Assembly (NCBI GenBank): GCA_001580565.1
Contig: LRBF01000001.1
Location: 25,853-89,852 of the forward strand
Source of the DNA: Caballeronia megalochromosomata
GTDB taxonomy: Bacteria > Pseudomonadota > Gammaproteobacteria > Burkholderiales > Burkholderiaceae
Length of the DNA: 64,000 bases
Reading direction: 5' to 3'
Below are positions 10,166-19,422 of this stretch, piece by piece (position 1 is the first letter of the stretch; every line of letters begins with the position of its first letter). Below the pieces are notes generated by a model, which had not been told where the DNA came from, made no database searches, and saw only the letters and a list, made by a program, of their open reading frames with translations. The translations under genes and the position numbers were made by a program.

Positions 10166-10695
10166 ACGCGATCACCGGGCGGTTCTCGCCGCTGCAACGC
10201 GCCCTGCACTGGATCATGGCGATATGCATTCTTGCGATGCTGTTCATCGGCGTGGGCATGGTGTCGACGGTGAGGCCGGATTATCTGACGCTCGTGTCCA
10301 TCCACAAGCCGCTCGGCGTCGCCATACTCGTGCTTGCGCTGATTCGTCTCGTGGTCAGAATTACCCGCGGCGCGCCGCCGCTGCCCGCAGACATGCCCGC
10401 GCCGATGAAGCTCGCCGCGTATCTGTCGCATCTTGCGTTCTATGCGCTGATGATCGCGTTACCGCTCTTGGGCTACGGGATGCTGTCGGCGGCGGACTAT
10501 CCTGTAGTGATATGCGGCTGGCGCTTGCCATCGCTTCTGCCTCATAGCAATTCATTGCACACGCTGCTCTGGAACGCGCATCGCTTTCTCGCGTTGTGCT
10601 TTTTCGCGTTGATCGTCGTGCATCTCGCGGCGGCGCTGTTTCATGCGCTCGTGCGGCGCGACGGCGTGTTCCATGCGATGGCGCCGTGGAAGTAG
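10162..10695 (+). CDS. Cytochrome b561
   Basis: A protein of 177 residues, start set by the ATGA overlap with the peroxidase gene. Four hydrophobic segments are visible. Histidines sit at the expected heme positions in the first (RALHWIMA), second (SIHKPLGVA) and fourth (VVHLAAALFH) segments. It is a di-heme b-type cytochrome of the inner membrane that moves electrons from the quinol pool. Here it probably feeds the peroxidase encoded just upstream. Confidence 0.92.
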   Translation: MNAITGRFSPLQRALHWIMAICILAMLFIGVGMVSTVRPDYLTLVSIHKPLGVAILVLALIRLVVRITRGAPPLPADMPAPMKLAAYLSHLAFYALMIALPLLGYGMLSAADYPVVICGWRLPSLLPHSNSLHTLLWNAHRFLALCFFALIVVHLAAALFHALVRRDGVFHAMAPWK

Positions 10696-10706
10696 GCGAT
10701 GCAGAC

Positions 10707-12224
10707 TCAGGGGCGCCGCTGCTGCACGACCTGAGCCAGCGCCCGCACACCCGGCTCGATCAACTCGGCGCGTATCGCTGAAAAGCCCATGCGGAAGCAT
10801 CGCTGACCATCGGCGGGATCGGCGAAGAACACGTTGCCCGGTTCGATCAGCACGCCGAGCGCTTGCGCGTCCTTGGCGAGGCGCGTCGCATCGAGCCACG
10901 GCGGACCTTCGACCCAGCACGACGCGCCGCCCGTCACCTTCGACGCACGCAACTCCGGCAGATGCGCAGCAAGCGCCTCCATCAATACTTCAGCGCGTTC
11001 CTTGTACACGCGCCCGAGCTTGCGCAAGAGCGTGTCGTGATGCCCGAGTGCGAGAAAGGTGGCAATGGCCCGCTGAATGTACGCGGCCGGATGCCGGATC
11101 ATCAATCGGCGCAGCGCGCGCAGTTCGCGTATCAAAGTGCGCGGCGCGACGATATACCCGAGCCGCAAACCCGGCGCGAATGTCTTCGACAGCGAGCCGA
11201 TATACACGACGCGCTCCGCCGTATCGAGACTCTTCAACGCCGGATGCGGCGTGCCCGAAAACGTGTTTTCGCTTTCGTAGTCATCTTCGATGACGATGAA
11301 ATCATGCTTCACCGACAGATCCAGCAGTCTGCGCCTCCGCTCGATCGGCATCGTCGCGGTCGTAGGGCATTGATGGCTCGGCGTGACGTACACATAGTCG
11401 CACTGGGCGATCACGTCTTCATCGTCGATGACAGCGCCGTCCTCATCGACTTCGAGCGGCATGATCTGCGCGTTGTGATGCTGGAAAATGTTGCGCGCAT
11501 CCGGATAGCCGGGATTCTCCATGCCGACTTTCGTTTGCGTCCCGCAGAGCAGATCGCCCATCAGATACAGCGCCTGCTGACAGCCGTTCGTGACGACGAT
11601 TTCGTCGGGCATCGCGAACACGCCGCGGCGCGGCAGCACGCGCGTGCGAATCTGCTCGACGAGCGTTTCGTCGTCGCGTTCGATCAGATCGGGCGCCCAG
11701 TTGCGGATTTCCATCACCGACAGGCCGTGCATGCAGCTTTCGCGCCAGTCGCTCGTGGGGAACAACTCGGTATCGAATTGCCCGTAAATAAAGGGATATT
11801 TGTAGCTCTGCCAGTTCGACGGCTTGACGATATTGCGCTGATGCGAGGGCGCATGTCTGATGCGGGCGCTCCAGTCGGGATGACCTTGCTGCGTCTCGAT
11901 GCTCGGCGCGTCTGTGACGCCCGTCGCGGTGAAGCCGCGCTGCAATTCTTCCGTCGCCGGATTCACGAAGTGGCCGCTGCGCTCGCGCGACACGAGATAG
12001 CCTTCCTCGACGAGCTGCTGATACGCGAGCACGACGGTATTGCGCGACACATTGAGCTGATCGGCGAGTTCGCGGCTCGAAGGCAAGGCGGAATCGGGCG
12101 CGATATGACCGCTCAGGATCGCATTGACGATCATCTGGCGGATCTGGTTCTGCAAGCTCATCCCCGAGACCCGCGAGTGCTGGAAGAGCTGCGCCCAAAG
12201 CGTAGCGGTTGGGCGGGTGGGCAT
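10707..12224 (-). CDS. MocR/PdxR-family transcriptional regulator
   Basis: A protein of 505 residues. The N-terminal GntR winged helix (residues about 20-90) contains LPSSRELADQLNVSRNTVVLAYQQL. The rest is a fold-type I aminotransferase domain with the pyridoxal-phosphate lysine in GSLSKTFAPGLRLGYI near residue 325. Such proteins use PLP or a PLP adduct as signal and often control PLP, GABA, taurine or transporter genes. AGGAGACG precedes the ATG. It lies downstream of the MHS transporter on the same strand but behind a strong terminator, so it probably has its own promoter. Its target is not evident. Confidence 0.93.
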   Translation of the reverse strand: MPTRPTATLWAQLFQHSRVSGMSLQNQIRQMIVNAILSGHIAPDSALPSSRELADQLNVSRNTVVLAYQQLVEEGYLVSRERSGHFVNPATEELQRGFTATGVTDAPSIETQQGHPDWSARIRHAPSHQRNIVKPSNWQSYKYPFIYGQFDTELFPTSDWRESCMHGLSVMEIRNWAPDLIERDDETLVEQIRTRVLPRRGVFAMPDEIVVTNGCQQALYLMGDLLCGTQTKVGMENPGYPDARNIFQHHNAQIMPLEVDEDGAVIDDEDVIAQCDYVYVTPSHQCPTTATMPIERRRRLLDLSVKHDFIVIEDDYESENTFSGTPHPALKSLDTAERVVYIGSLSKTFAPGLRLGYIVAPRTLIRELRALRRLMIRHPAAYIQRAIATFLALGHHDTLLRKLGRVYKERAEVLMEALAAHLPELRASKVTGGASCWVEGPPWLDATRLAKDAQALGVLIEPGNVFFADPADGQRCFRMGFSAIRAELIEPGVRALAQVVQQRRP

Positions 12225-12294
12225 GCACGTCTCCTGCGAAATGTTCTGGTGATGTTCAGATATTACGTGCGGCTTGCACGGCTTGCCAGTGGGA

Positions 12295-12328
12295 TAAAAA
12301 TTCGCCGCGCGGGGAATGCGGCGCGGCG
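12295..12328 (-). terminator. Rho-independent terminator after the MHS transporter
   Basis: On the minus strand an 8-bp perfect stem (CGCCGCGC at 12328-12321 with GCGCGGCG at 12310-12303, 10-nt loop) is followed directly by AATTTTTA. It ends the transcript of the transporter at 12354-13667 and separates it from the MocR gene. Confidence 0.8.
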
Positions 12329-12353
12329 GCTGTCCACGTCCACCCGGGGACGA

Positions 12354-13667
12354 TCAACTCACGGAAAACGCCATCTGCCGCCGTTGCCGCAACCCGACCC
12401 ACGCTGCCGACAGCGCGCTGATGACGCCCGCCGCGAGGCAATACGTCGCGATCATCCACGGCTCGCCGCCATTGCGCTGCAAGAGCCATGTCGCGACGAT
12501 CGGGCTGATGCCGCTCGCGAAGATGCCCGAAAACTGATACACGAACGAGATGCCCGAGTAGCGCACTTTGGCGTCGAAGAGCTCGGAGAAGAGCGCGGCT
12601 TCAGGACCATAGATCGATGCATACACCACGCCCAGCGGAATTACGACCGCGAGCCACGCGAGCATCGTATTGCCGCCGCTGTTCTTCATGAGCCAGAAGC
12701 CGAAGAATGCGGAAAGTCCCGTCGCGAGCGATCCCCAGAAGTAGATGCGCGCACGTCCGATGCGATCCGACAGGCGCCCGAAGAACGGAATCGTGAAGAT
12801 CATCACGAAGGCGGCGACCATCACGCCGAAGAGCGCATCGGTGCGTTGCAGATGCAGCGTGCCCGTGAGATACGAAATCGAGAACACGCCGAATACATTG
12901 AAGAACACGCCGTCGATGAAACGCGCACCCATGCCCGCGATCGTGTTGCCGGGATACTTCGAGATCACGTCGACGATCGGCATGCGCGCTTCGCTGCCCG
13001 TCTTCTGGATACGCGCGAACTCGGGCGTTTCCATCACGTTCAGGCGGATATACATGCCGATGACCACGAGCGCGAACGACAGGAAGAACGCGACACGCCA
13101 GCCCCACGCGAGGAACTGCGCATCGGTCAGCGTGAGCGAGAGGCCCGCGACCACACCCGACGACAGACACAACCCCAGCGCCAGCCCGATTTGCGGAATG
13201 CTCGCGTAAAAGCCACGCTTGTTTTCGGGCGCGTATTCGAAGGCCATCAGCACCGCGCCCCCCCATTCGCCGCCGAGACCGATGCCTTGCAGCACGCGCA
13301 GAAACAACAACAGCGATGGCGCCCAGATGCCGATCTGCGCATACGTCGGCACCATGCCGATCAACACCGTCGCGACACCCATGATCGTCAGCGTCATCAC
13401 GAGCATGCTTTTTCTGCCGACGCGATCGCCGAAGTGGCCGAAGATCACACCGCCCAAAGGCCGGCTCAGAAAGCCGACGGCGAAGGTGCCGTAGGCGAGC
13501 ATCGTCGAGATGAGCGGATCGCCGCTCGGAAAATACAGCTTGTTGAAGACGATGCCGGCGACCACGCCGTATAGAAAGAAGTCGTACCACTCGATCGTCG
13601 CGCCTATCAGACTGGCGACGACGACTTTTCTCATCTGCTTGCCATCGGTTCGGGGCAGTGCGTTCAT
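12354..13667 (-). CDS. MFS transporter, metabolite:H+ symporter (MHS) type; candidate isethionate importer
   Basis: A protein of 437 residues with about 12 membrane segments. It has the MHS N-terminus (SLIGATIEWYDFFLYG, residues about 18-33) and MFS motif A as GHFGDRVGRK near residue 75. MHS members import organic acids or betaine-like solutes with protons. It is 32 nt downstream of the GMC dehydrogenase on the same strand, and close to pta and xsc. This resembles, from memory, the terrestrial isethionate locus in which an MFS importer (IseU) sits beside a dehydrogenase (IseJ). The family is clear; the isethionate role is inferred from neighbours. GGAGA precedes the ATG. Confidence 0.9.
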   Translation of the reverse strand: MNALPRTDGKQMRKVVVASLIGATIEWYDFFLYGVVAGIVFNKLYFPSGDPLISTMLAYGTFAVGFLSRPLGGVIFGHFGDRVGRKSMLVMTLTIMGVATVLIGMVPTYAQIGIWAPSLLLFLRVLQGIGLGGEWGGAVLMAFEYAPENKRGFYASIPQIGLALGLCLSSGVVAGLSLTLTDAQFLAWGWRVAFFLSFALVVIGMYIRLNVMETPEFARIQKTGSEARMPIVDVISKYPGNTIAGMGARFIDGVFFNVFGVFSISYLTGTLHLQRTDALFGVMVAAFVMIFTIPFFGRLSDRIGRARIYFWGSLATGLSAFFGFWLMKNSGGNTMLAWLAVVIPLGVVYASIYGPEAALFSELFDAKVRYSGISFVYQFSGIFASGISPIVATWLLQRNGGEPWMIATYCLAAGVISALSAAWVGLRQRRQMAFSVS

Positions 13668-13699
13668 GGTTGTCTCCGTGATGGGTGTGAGACTTGTGC

Positions 13700-15373
13700 T
13701 CAGTCTCTTTGGCCTGCGTGGGCCATGGGCTTTTTCACAACGGCTTCGGGTACGTCTTGCACGCGCGTGACGTGCTGATAGCGCTGATCTTCGAGAATCA
13801 TGTCGGCGGCCTTCTCCGCGATCATGATGACGGGCGCGTTCGTGTTGCCCGATACCAGCTCCGGCATGATCGACGCATCGACCACGCGCAGGCGTCCGAT
13901 GCCGCGCAGCTTCAGGCGTTCGTCGACGACCGCGAGCGCGTCGCTGCCCATCTTGCAGGTGCCCGCCGGGTGATAGATCGACTGACTGAACTTGCGCGCA
14001 ACCTCGAGCAGATCGGCATCGGACTGGTACTGCGAGCTCGGAATGAACTCCGACACGATATGCTTCGCAAGCGAGGGCGCGGCGGCGATGCGGCGCGCCA
14101 CCTTGATGCCGCCGATCACCACGGGATGATCGCGTTCGTCGGAGAGATAGTTCGCGTGAATCGCCGGATACTGCAGCGGATCGTTCGAGCGGATTTCGAC
14201 GCTGCCACGGCTATGCGGCCGCAACTGGCACACGGACGACGTGAAGGCCGAGAACGGATGCGCGCCCTGACCGGGCTTGTCGGCGGAAAGCGGTTGCATG
14301 TGGAACTGGATGTCGGGACGCGCGACATCCGGCGATGAGCGCGTAAAGATCGCGACCTGACTTGCCGCGAGCGTGAGCGGCCCGGTGCGCGAGATCGCGT
14401 ATTGCAGGCCGATCAGCGCCTTCTTCAGCGGATTGTTGACCTCGTCGTTGAGCGTGCGCTCGCGCGTCTTGAAGACGAGCCGCACTTGCAGATGATCCTG
14501 AAGATTCCGGCCGACCCCGGGCAATTCATGCCTGATTTGCACGCCGGCGTTGTTCAGCACGTTCGCGGGCCCGATACCCGAGTTCTGCAGAATCTGCGGC
14601 GAGCCGATCGCTCCGGCCGCAAGAATGACTTCGACGCGGGCGCGAACCGTCTTCACGACACCTTCATGCAGGTACTCGATGCCGGTCGCTTCCTTGCCGC
14701 TGAACAACACCTTGCGCGTCTGCGCGCGCGTCTGCACGATGAGATTGCGGCGGTCGCGCACCGGCTTGAGAAAGCCTTTCGCGGTGCTGCAGCGAAGACC
14801 CTTATAGGCCGTCTGCTGAAAATAGCCGACGCCTTCCTGGGTCGCGCCGTTGTAGTCCTCGTTGAACGGAATGCCGATTTCCTGCGCCGCCGCGATGAAA
14901 TGATCGGCGATCGGGCGGCGCAAACGCAGGTCCGATACCTTCAACGGCCCGCCTGCGCCGTGATACTCGCTCGCGCCGTGCTCCTGATCTTCCGACTTCC
15001 TGAAGTAGGGCAGCACGTCCCTGAAACTCCATCCCGCGTTGCCGAGTTCGGCCCAGCGATCGTAGTCCTCGCGCTGGCCGCGCACGTAGAGCAGCCCGTT
15101 GAGCGAACTGGAGCCGCCGAGCACCTTGCCGCGCGGCCAGTCGATGCTGCGTCCGGCGACGGCATCGTCCGGTTCCGTGCGATAGCACCAGTCGAGCTCG
15201 GGATCGTGCATCGTCTTGAAGTAGCCAACGGGGATATGAATCCACGGACTCGTGTCCGGGCCGCCCGCTTCGAGCAGCAGCACCGTGTTGGAGGGATCGG
15301 CGCTCAGACGGTTGGCGAGCACGCAACCTGCCGAGCCCGCACCGACGATGACGTAATCGACTTCCTGCTGCAT
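13700..15373 (-). CDS. GMC-family FAD dehydrogenase; candidate isethionate dehydrogenase (IseJ-like)
   Basis: A protein of 557 residues. The N-terminus has the FAD-binding YVIVGAGSAGCVLANRLS and a following LLLEAG. GMC signature 1 is visible in WPRGKVLGGSSSLNG near residue 85 and signature 2 in AAGAIGSPQILQNSGIG near residue 255. The catalytic His is in YHPAGTCKMG near residue 475. The family oxidises alcohols (choline, other primary alcohols) and passes electrons to the respiratory chain. A choline dehydrogenase role is possible, but no betaine-aldehyde dehydrogenase is next to it, whereas pta, xsc and an importer are; oxidation of isethionate to sulfoacetaldehyde is therefore the better guess. 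AGGAGA precedes the ATG. Confidence 0.9.
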   Translation of the reverse strand: MQQEVDYVIVGAGSAGCVLANRLSADPSNTVLLLEAGGPDTSPWIHIPVGYFKTMHDPELDWCYRTEPDDAVAGRSIDWPRGKVLGGSSSLNGLLYVRGQREDYDRWAELGNAGWSFRDVLPYFRKSEDQEHGASEYHGAGGPLKVSDLRLRRPIADHFIAAAQEIGIPFNEDYNGATQEGVGYFQQTAYKGLRCSTAKGFLKPVRDRRNLIVQTRAQTRKVLFSGKEATGIEYLHEGVVKTVRARVEVILAAGAIGSPQILQNSGIGPANVLNNAGVQIRHELPGVGRNLQDHLQVRLVFKTRERTLNDEVNNPLKKALIGLQYAISRTGPLTLAASQVAIFTRSSPDVARPDIQFHMQPLSADKPGQGAHPFSAFTSSVCQLRPHSRGSVEIRSNDPLQYPAIHANYLSDERDHPVVIGGIKVARRIAAAPSLAKHIVSEFIPSSQYQSDADLLEVARKFSQSIYHPAGTCKMGSDALAVVDERLKLRGIGRLRVVDASIMPELVSGNTNAPVIMIAEKAADMILEDQRYQHVTRVQDVPEAVVKKPMAHAGQRD

Positions 15374-15400
15374 GACACCTGTCTCCTGAAGTCTTCTTTT

Positions 15401-15418
15401 GGAACGAATCGTTTCGTT
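15401..15418 (-). promoter_or_regulatory. Palindromic operator before the GMC gene
   Basis: The minus strand reads AACGAAACGATTCGTTCC, with perfect half-sites AACGAA/TTCGTT around ACGA. It lies 28 nt before the GMC start codon. A closely similar 18-mer (15 of 18 identical) is found before cobS at 21339-21356. The size and symmetry fit a dimeric regulator such as the nearby IclR proteins. Confidence 0.55.
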
Positions 15419-15582
15419 TGCGTTTCGTTCAATGTGGAAGAAGCGGGCAAGGAAGCCAAGAGAAAAGCGCGGAAGCTCGCGAAAGTGAAACGGAAAATGC
15501 GAAATCCGATTCAGAAATACGAGGGGGATTCGGGTTGTCCCTTAGATTATTTCGTCATCCGAATCATATGCGAAACGGCGCG

Positions 15583-16407
15583 TCAGAAGGTCGCCGTGAG
15601 GTCGGCGGCGGCTTCCTGCAGACGCGGCACGAAGGTCAGCGCGCGCGATAACGTCATGCGCGACACCGGCCCATGCACCGCGATGGCCGCGATGCATTTG
15701 CCGCGAGAGTCGAATACCGGCACGGCGACACAGGCGATGCCCAGCACGAACTCCTCGTTGTCGACGGCGATGCCCTTGTGCGCGATGCGATCCAGTTCCG
15801 CTTCGAGCAGGTTCGGATCGTCGAGGGTATTGGGCGTGAAGCGTTCGAGCCGCATCGCGCGGATGAGCGCGGCGCGTTCGTCGCGCGGCATCATCGAAAG
15901 CAGCAGCTTGCCGCTCGCGCTGCAATGCGCGGGCACGTGCGAACCGGGCTTGAGTTCGAGCCGCAGCGCCCACGTCGATTCGCAGCGGTCGAGATAGAGC
16001 ACCTGCGTGTCGTGCAGCGTGCTCAGGTTGCAGGTCTCGCCGAGGTCGGCGACGAGACGCTCCAGAATCGCGTGGCGCTGACGTCGTGCGCCGCTGTGCA
16101 TCATCACGTCGACGCCGAGCCGTTCGAGGCGCGGGCCGATCACGTAGGCGTTCTTCTGCCCCGGTTCACGCGCGACGAAGCCGCCCGCTTCGAGTGATTG
16201 CAGCATGCGATGCAGCGAGGCTTTCGGTTGCTCGATGATGTTCGCGAGTTCCGCGAGCGACAGCGCGCCTTTTGCCGCGACGAGATGTTCGAGCACGCTG
16301 AAGGCGCGCAGCGTGGGGGTTTCAGCGCGCGCGGCGTTGTCGACGAGCGGCGCGTTTTCCGCCGATTCAGACTGAACGAATGCTTCGGTGTCGGCTCGCG
16401 TATCCAT
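15583..16407 (-). CDS. IclR-family transcriptional regulator, downstream of pta
   Basis: A protein of 274 residues: an N-terminal winged helix (LRAFSVLEHLVAAKGALSLA, with KASLHRMLQSL as recognition helix, residues about 30-90) and a C-terminal effector-binding domain with GETCNLSTL and CSASGKLLLSMM. The ATG at 16407 is chosen because GTGAG lies before it; an in-frame GTG at 16416 directly after the pta stop is an alternative. It is cotranscribed with pta, so it probably controls the xsc/pta or GMC genes, with a sulfonate or sulfoacetaldehyde as possible effector. It closely resembles the IclR proteins at 20503 and 31990 and, less so, 19538. Confidence 0.92.
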   Translation of the reverse strand: MDTRADTEAFVQSESAENAPLVDNAARAETPTLRAFSVLEHLVAAKGALSLAELANIIEQPKASLHRMLQSLEAGGFVAREPGQKNAYVIGPRLERLGVDVMMHSGARRQRHAILERLVADLGETCNLSTLHDTQVLYLDRCESTWALRLELKPGSHVPAHCSASGKLLLSMMPRDERAALIRAMRLERFTPNTLDDPNLLEAELDRIAHKGIAVDNEEFVLGIACVAVPVFDSRGKCIAAIAVHGPVSRMTLSRALTFVPRLQEAAADLTATF

Positions 16408-16416
16408 GATGCGCAC

Positions 16417-17430
16417 TCACGCCGTGTGATGCCGTGCCGCCTGCGCCTGCACGCAGGTCACGGCGATCACGTGATAGATATCGTCGGCGCTGCAGCCGCG
16501 CGAGAGGTCGTTGGCCGGCTTCGCGAGCCCTTGCAGCAGGGGCCCGATGGCCTTCGCGCCGCCAATGCGCTCCGCGAGCTTGTAGCCGATATTGCCGGCT
16601 TCGAGACTCGGGAAGATCAACGTGTTCGCGTGGCCGTCGATCTGTGAGTGATGCACCTTGCGCATCGCGATCTCCGCGACGATCGCGGCGTCGAGTTGCA
16701 CGTCGCCGTCGATGGCGAGGCCGGGACGCGCTTCCTTCACGCGCCGCGTCGCATCGATCACTTTATCGACGGCTGCGTGGTGCGCGCTGCCGCTCGTCGA
16801 GAACGACAGCATCGCGACGCGCGCATCTTCCATCAAGAGGCTGCGCGCGCTGTCGGCGGCGGCCATCGCGATTTCCGCGAGTTGCTCGGCGTTCGGCTCG
16901 ACGACGAGCGCGCAATCGGAGAAGATGAGGCCGCCTTTCATCGTATGAAAAGGCTCGCACAGCATCATCAGGAAGAAACTGGAAACCAGCTTGAACGACG
17001 GTCGTACGCCAATGATCTGGATCGCGTTGCGCACGACATCCGCCGTCGTGTTGACCGCGCCGGACACGGAGCCGTCCGCCTCGCCCGTGCGCACCATCAG
17101 GTTCGCAAAGCACAAAGGATCGAGCACGGCGGCGCGGGCCTGATCGGGCGTCATGCCTTTTTTCTCGCGCAGAGCGAAAAGCTCTTCCGCGAAGCGTTCG
17201 GTATGGGGTGAATGAGAAGGATCGATCACGTCGATGCCTTCGAGATCGATGCCCGCGCTGTCCGCGATCTGATAAGCACGCGCTCGCGCGCCCACGAGCA
17301 CGATGCGCGCGATGCCTTCCTCGTGCGCGCGTCGCGCTGCCTGAAGCACGCGCGTGTCTTCGGCTTCGGAGAGGACGATGCGCATCGGCAGGTCGCGTGC
17401 CTGATCGATGATGCGATGCATGGCTTTCAT
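16417..17430 (-). CDS. pta: Phosphate acetyltransferase
   Basis: A protein of 337 residues, the single-domain PTA length without the N-terminal DRTGG/P-loop part of the enterobacterial enzyme. It shows MRIVLSEAEDTRVLQAA at the start, DGSVSGAVNTTADVVRNAI near residue 120 and LIFPSLEAGNIGYKLAERI near residue 270, all typical. It converts acetyl phosphate and CoA to acetyl-CoA. Its place just downstream of xsc, which makes acetyl phosphate, shows its job in sulfonate degradation. A terminator-like hairpin lies between the two. The IclR gene follows immediately. Confidence 0.94.
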   Translation of the reverse strand: MKAMHRIIDQARDLPMRIVLSEAEDTRVLQAARRAHEEGIARIVLVGARARAYQIADSAGIDLEGIDVIDPSHSPHTERFAEELFALREKKGMTPDQARAAVLDPLCFANLMVRTGEADGSVSGAVNTTADVVRNAIQIIGVRPSFKLVSSFFLMMLCEPFHTMKGGLIFSDCALVVEPNAEQLAEIAMAAADSARSLLMEDARVAMLSFSTSGSAHHAAVDKVIDATRRVKEARPGLAIDGDVQLDAAIVAEIAMRKVHHSQIDGHANTLIFPSLEAGNIGYKLAERIGGAKAIGPLLQGLAKPANDLSRGCSADDIYHVIAVTCVQAQAARHHTA

Positions 17431-17449
17431 GGCGGGCCTGTTGTGACGT

Positions 17450-17481
17450 GAAGAAAACGCCGCTCCGGACTCGGAGCGGCG
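17450..17481 (-). terminator. Terminator-like hairpin between xsc and pta
   Basis: On the minus strand a perfect 9-bp stem (CGCCGCTCC/GGAGCGGCG, 6-nt loop) is followed by TTTTCTTC. It is an intrinsic-terminator shape placed after xsc and 20 nt before the pta start codon. It would lower pta expression relative to xsc, or mark two transcription units. Confidence 0.7.
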
Positions 17482-17492
17482 TGGCGATGGAC

Positions 17493-19334
17493 TTACACGT
17501 AGTCCTTGTACTTGTCGAGCATGCGCACCGGCTTCGCGAGCGCATCGCGGCGGAACGGGTCGCCGAGTTCACGCGTGCACATGATCTCGATGATGGTCGT
17601 CTTGCCGTGATTCATCTGCAGATCGATGGCCTTCTTCAGCGCCGGGCCGACATCCTCCAGCTTGTCAACGACGATACCTTCCGCGCCCATAGCCTTCGCG
17701 ATCTCGGCGAAGCTCTGGTTGTCGAGTTCGCCCGCGACGAAGCGGCGGTTATAGAAGTCCACCTGATTCTTCTTCTCCGCGCCCCACTGACGGTTATGAA
17801 ACACCACGGCCGTCACCGGAATGTTATGGCGCACGCAGGTCATGGTTTCCATCAGGCTCATGCCCCAGGCGCCGTCGCCCGCATACGAGACGGCCGGACG
17901 ATGCGGCGCCGCGACCTTCGCGCCGATGATCGTCGGGAATGCATAGCCGCAGTTGCCCCAGCTCATTGCCGCAAAGAAGCTGCGCGGCTTGTTGAAGCGC
18001 AGATAGCTGTTGGCGACCGAATTGATATTGCCGATATCGGTCGACACCATCACGTCTTCCGGCATCGCCTTTTCGAGTTCGCGCAACACCTGACGCGGAT
18101 GCAGATACTGGCCGCCGCTGAACGGCTTCTCGTTCTTCTGCTCTTCGATCATGTCGAGGCTGTACGGATCGCGCTCGTGGGTCCAGTCGTCGAGTTCCTT
18201 TTCCCACGCGGCCTTTTCGCCAGCAATGGTCTTTGCGCGCGCTTCCTTCGTGGCATCGCAGTCGAGCTTGCGATCCGCGAGACGCTGCGTGAGCGCGACG
18301 GCGGTCGCCTTCGCATCGCCGCAAATACCGACGGAGATCTTCTTCACGAGGCCGAGCATCTTGTGATCCGCGTCGATCTGGATGACCTTGGCTTCCTTCG
18401 GCCAGTAGTCGAGGCCGTGCTGCGGCAGCGTGCCGAACGGTCCGAGGCGCGAGCCGAGCGCGATCACGACATCGGCCTGGCTCAGGAGCTTCATCGCGGC
18501 CTTCGAACCCTGATAGCCGAGCGGACCGCACCACAGCGGATGATTCGCCGGGAACGAGTCGTTATGCAGATAGCTGTTGACCACCGGTGCGCCAAGACGC
18601 TCGGCGAGCGCCTTGCACTCTTCGATGGCATCGGCCATCACCACGCCGCCGCCCGAGATGATGACCGGGAATTTCGCTTCGGCGAGCAGGTCGGCCGCTT
18701 CGTTCAGGCTCTGGTCGCCGCCGGGGCCGCGATCGAGACGTTGCGGCTTCGGGATTTCGACCTTGACCTGGCCGTAGAAGTAGTCGCGCGGAATGTTGAG
18801 CTGCGTCGGGCCCATTTCCGACATTGCGCGATCGAAGCAGCGCGCGGTGAATTCGGCCATGCGCGCCGGGTGCGTGACGTGGCCTTGATACTTCGTGAAT
18901 TCCTGGAACATCGGCAACTGCTTCGCTTCCTGGAAGCCGCCGAGGCCGATGCCCATCGTGCCCGCTTCCGGCGTGACGATCACGACCGGGCTGTGCGCCC
19001 AGTACGCCGCCGCGATCGCCGTCACGCAATTGCTGATGCCCGGGCCGTTCTGACCGATCACGACGCCGTGACGGCCCGACACGCGCGAGTAGCCGTCGGC
19101 CATGTGGCCGGCGCCTTGTTCATGCACGACGGGAATCAGGCGGATGCCGGCGGGCGCGAAGATGTCCATCGCGTCCATGAAGGCCGAACCCATGATGCCG
19201 AACATCTCGGTCACGCCATTGGCGGCGAGCGTTTCGACGAATGCTTCGGACGGGGTCATCGCCTGCGGACCGGCGGGCGCCGCGCTGGCTGCGAGAGTGG
19301 TCTGGGAAGGACGGGCTTGGTCGTGCTCGCTCAT
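17493..19334 (-). CDS. xsc: Sulfoacetaldehyde acetyltransferase
   Basis: A protein of 613 residues of the thiamine-diphosphate family. It has the N-terminal domain with the activating glutamate in VHEQGAGHMADGY near residue 70, a central Rossmann-like domain, and the cofactor motif SYAGDGAWGMSLMETMTC with NRQWGAEKKNQVDFY near residue 500. The sequence and length fit Xsc rather than acetolactate synthase. It splits sulfoacetaldehyde with phosphate into sulfite and acetyl phosphate in the cytoplasm, the common point for isethionate, taurine and sulfoacetate. The first 25 residues are a low-complexity lead. GGAGA precedes the ATG. Pta is next downstream. Confidence 0.95.
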   Translation of the reverse strand: MSEHDQARPSQTTLAASAAPAGPQAMTPSEAFVETLAANGVTEMFGIMGSAFMDAMDIFAPAGIRLIPVVHEQGAGHMADGYSRVSGRHGVVIGQNGPGISNCVTAIAAAYWAHSPVVIVTPEAGTMGIGLGGFQEAKQLPMFQEFTKYQGHVTHPARMAEFTARCFDRAMSEMGPTQLNIPRDYFYGQVKVEIPKPQRLDRGPGGDQSLNEAADLLAEAKFPVIISGGGVVMADAIEECKALAERLGAPVVNSYLHNDSFPANHPLWCGPLGYQGSKAAMKLLSQADVVIALGSRLGPFGTLPQHGLDYWPKEAKVIQIDADHKMLGLVKKISVGICGDAKATAVALTQRLADRKLDCDATKEARAKTIAGEKAAWEKELDDWTHERDPYSLDMIEEQKNEKPFSGGQYLHPRQVLRELEKAMPEDVMVSTDIGNINSVANSYLRFNKPRSFFAAMSWGNCGYAFPTIIGAKVAAPHRPAVSYAGDGAWGMSLMETMTCVRHNIPVTAVVFHNRQWGAEKKNQVDFYNRRFVAGELDNQSFAEIAKAMGAEGIVVDKLEDVGPALKKAIDLQMNHGKTTIIEIMCTRELGDPFRRDALAKPVRMLDKYKDYV

Positions 19335-19357
19335 GAGTGTCTCCGGGTGAAATAAAG

Positions 19358-19374
19358 CGGAACGTTTGGTTCCG
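19358..19374 (-). promoter_or_regulatory. Perfect palindrome in the xsc leader
   Basis: CGGAAC-GTTTG-GTTCCG, a perfect 6-5-6 inverted repeat, lies 23 nt before the xsc start codon and 19 nt downstream of the predicted -10 box. A weaker copy (GGAATGTTTTGTCTC, about 11 of 15 matching) lies at 19441-19455, upstream of the -35 box. The position after the transcription start suggests a repressor site; the protein could be any of the adjacent IclR regulators. Confidence 0.6.
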
Positions 19375-19393
19375 AAATATGTATCGTGAAGAC

Positions 19394-19422
19394 ATCGTAG
19401 GACGAGCCGATTTCGGCGTCAA
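19394..19422 (-). promoter_or_regulatory. Predicted sigma-70 promoter of xsc
   Basis: On the minus strand TTGACG (19422-19417), a 17-nt spacer and TACGAT (19399-19394). Five of six -35 bases and four of six -10 bases agree with the consensus. Transcription would start near 19387, with the palindrome at 19358-19374 inside the leader. Confidence 0.55.

Noticed and set aside
10863..13574. A 900-codon open frame on the plus strand
   Set aside because: It runs across the MocR and MHS genes on the other strand, is rich in Arg, His and Asp in the way antisense frames of GC-rich genes are, and matches no family. Both opposing genes have clear motifs and start sites.
17448..19355. A 635-codon open frame opposite xsc
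   Set aside because: Same antisense effect; xsc is unmistakable on the minus strand.
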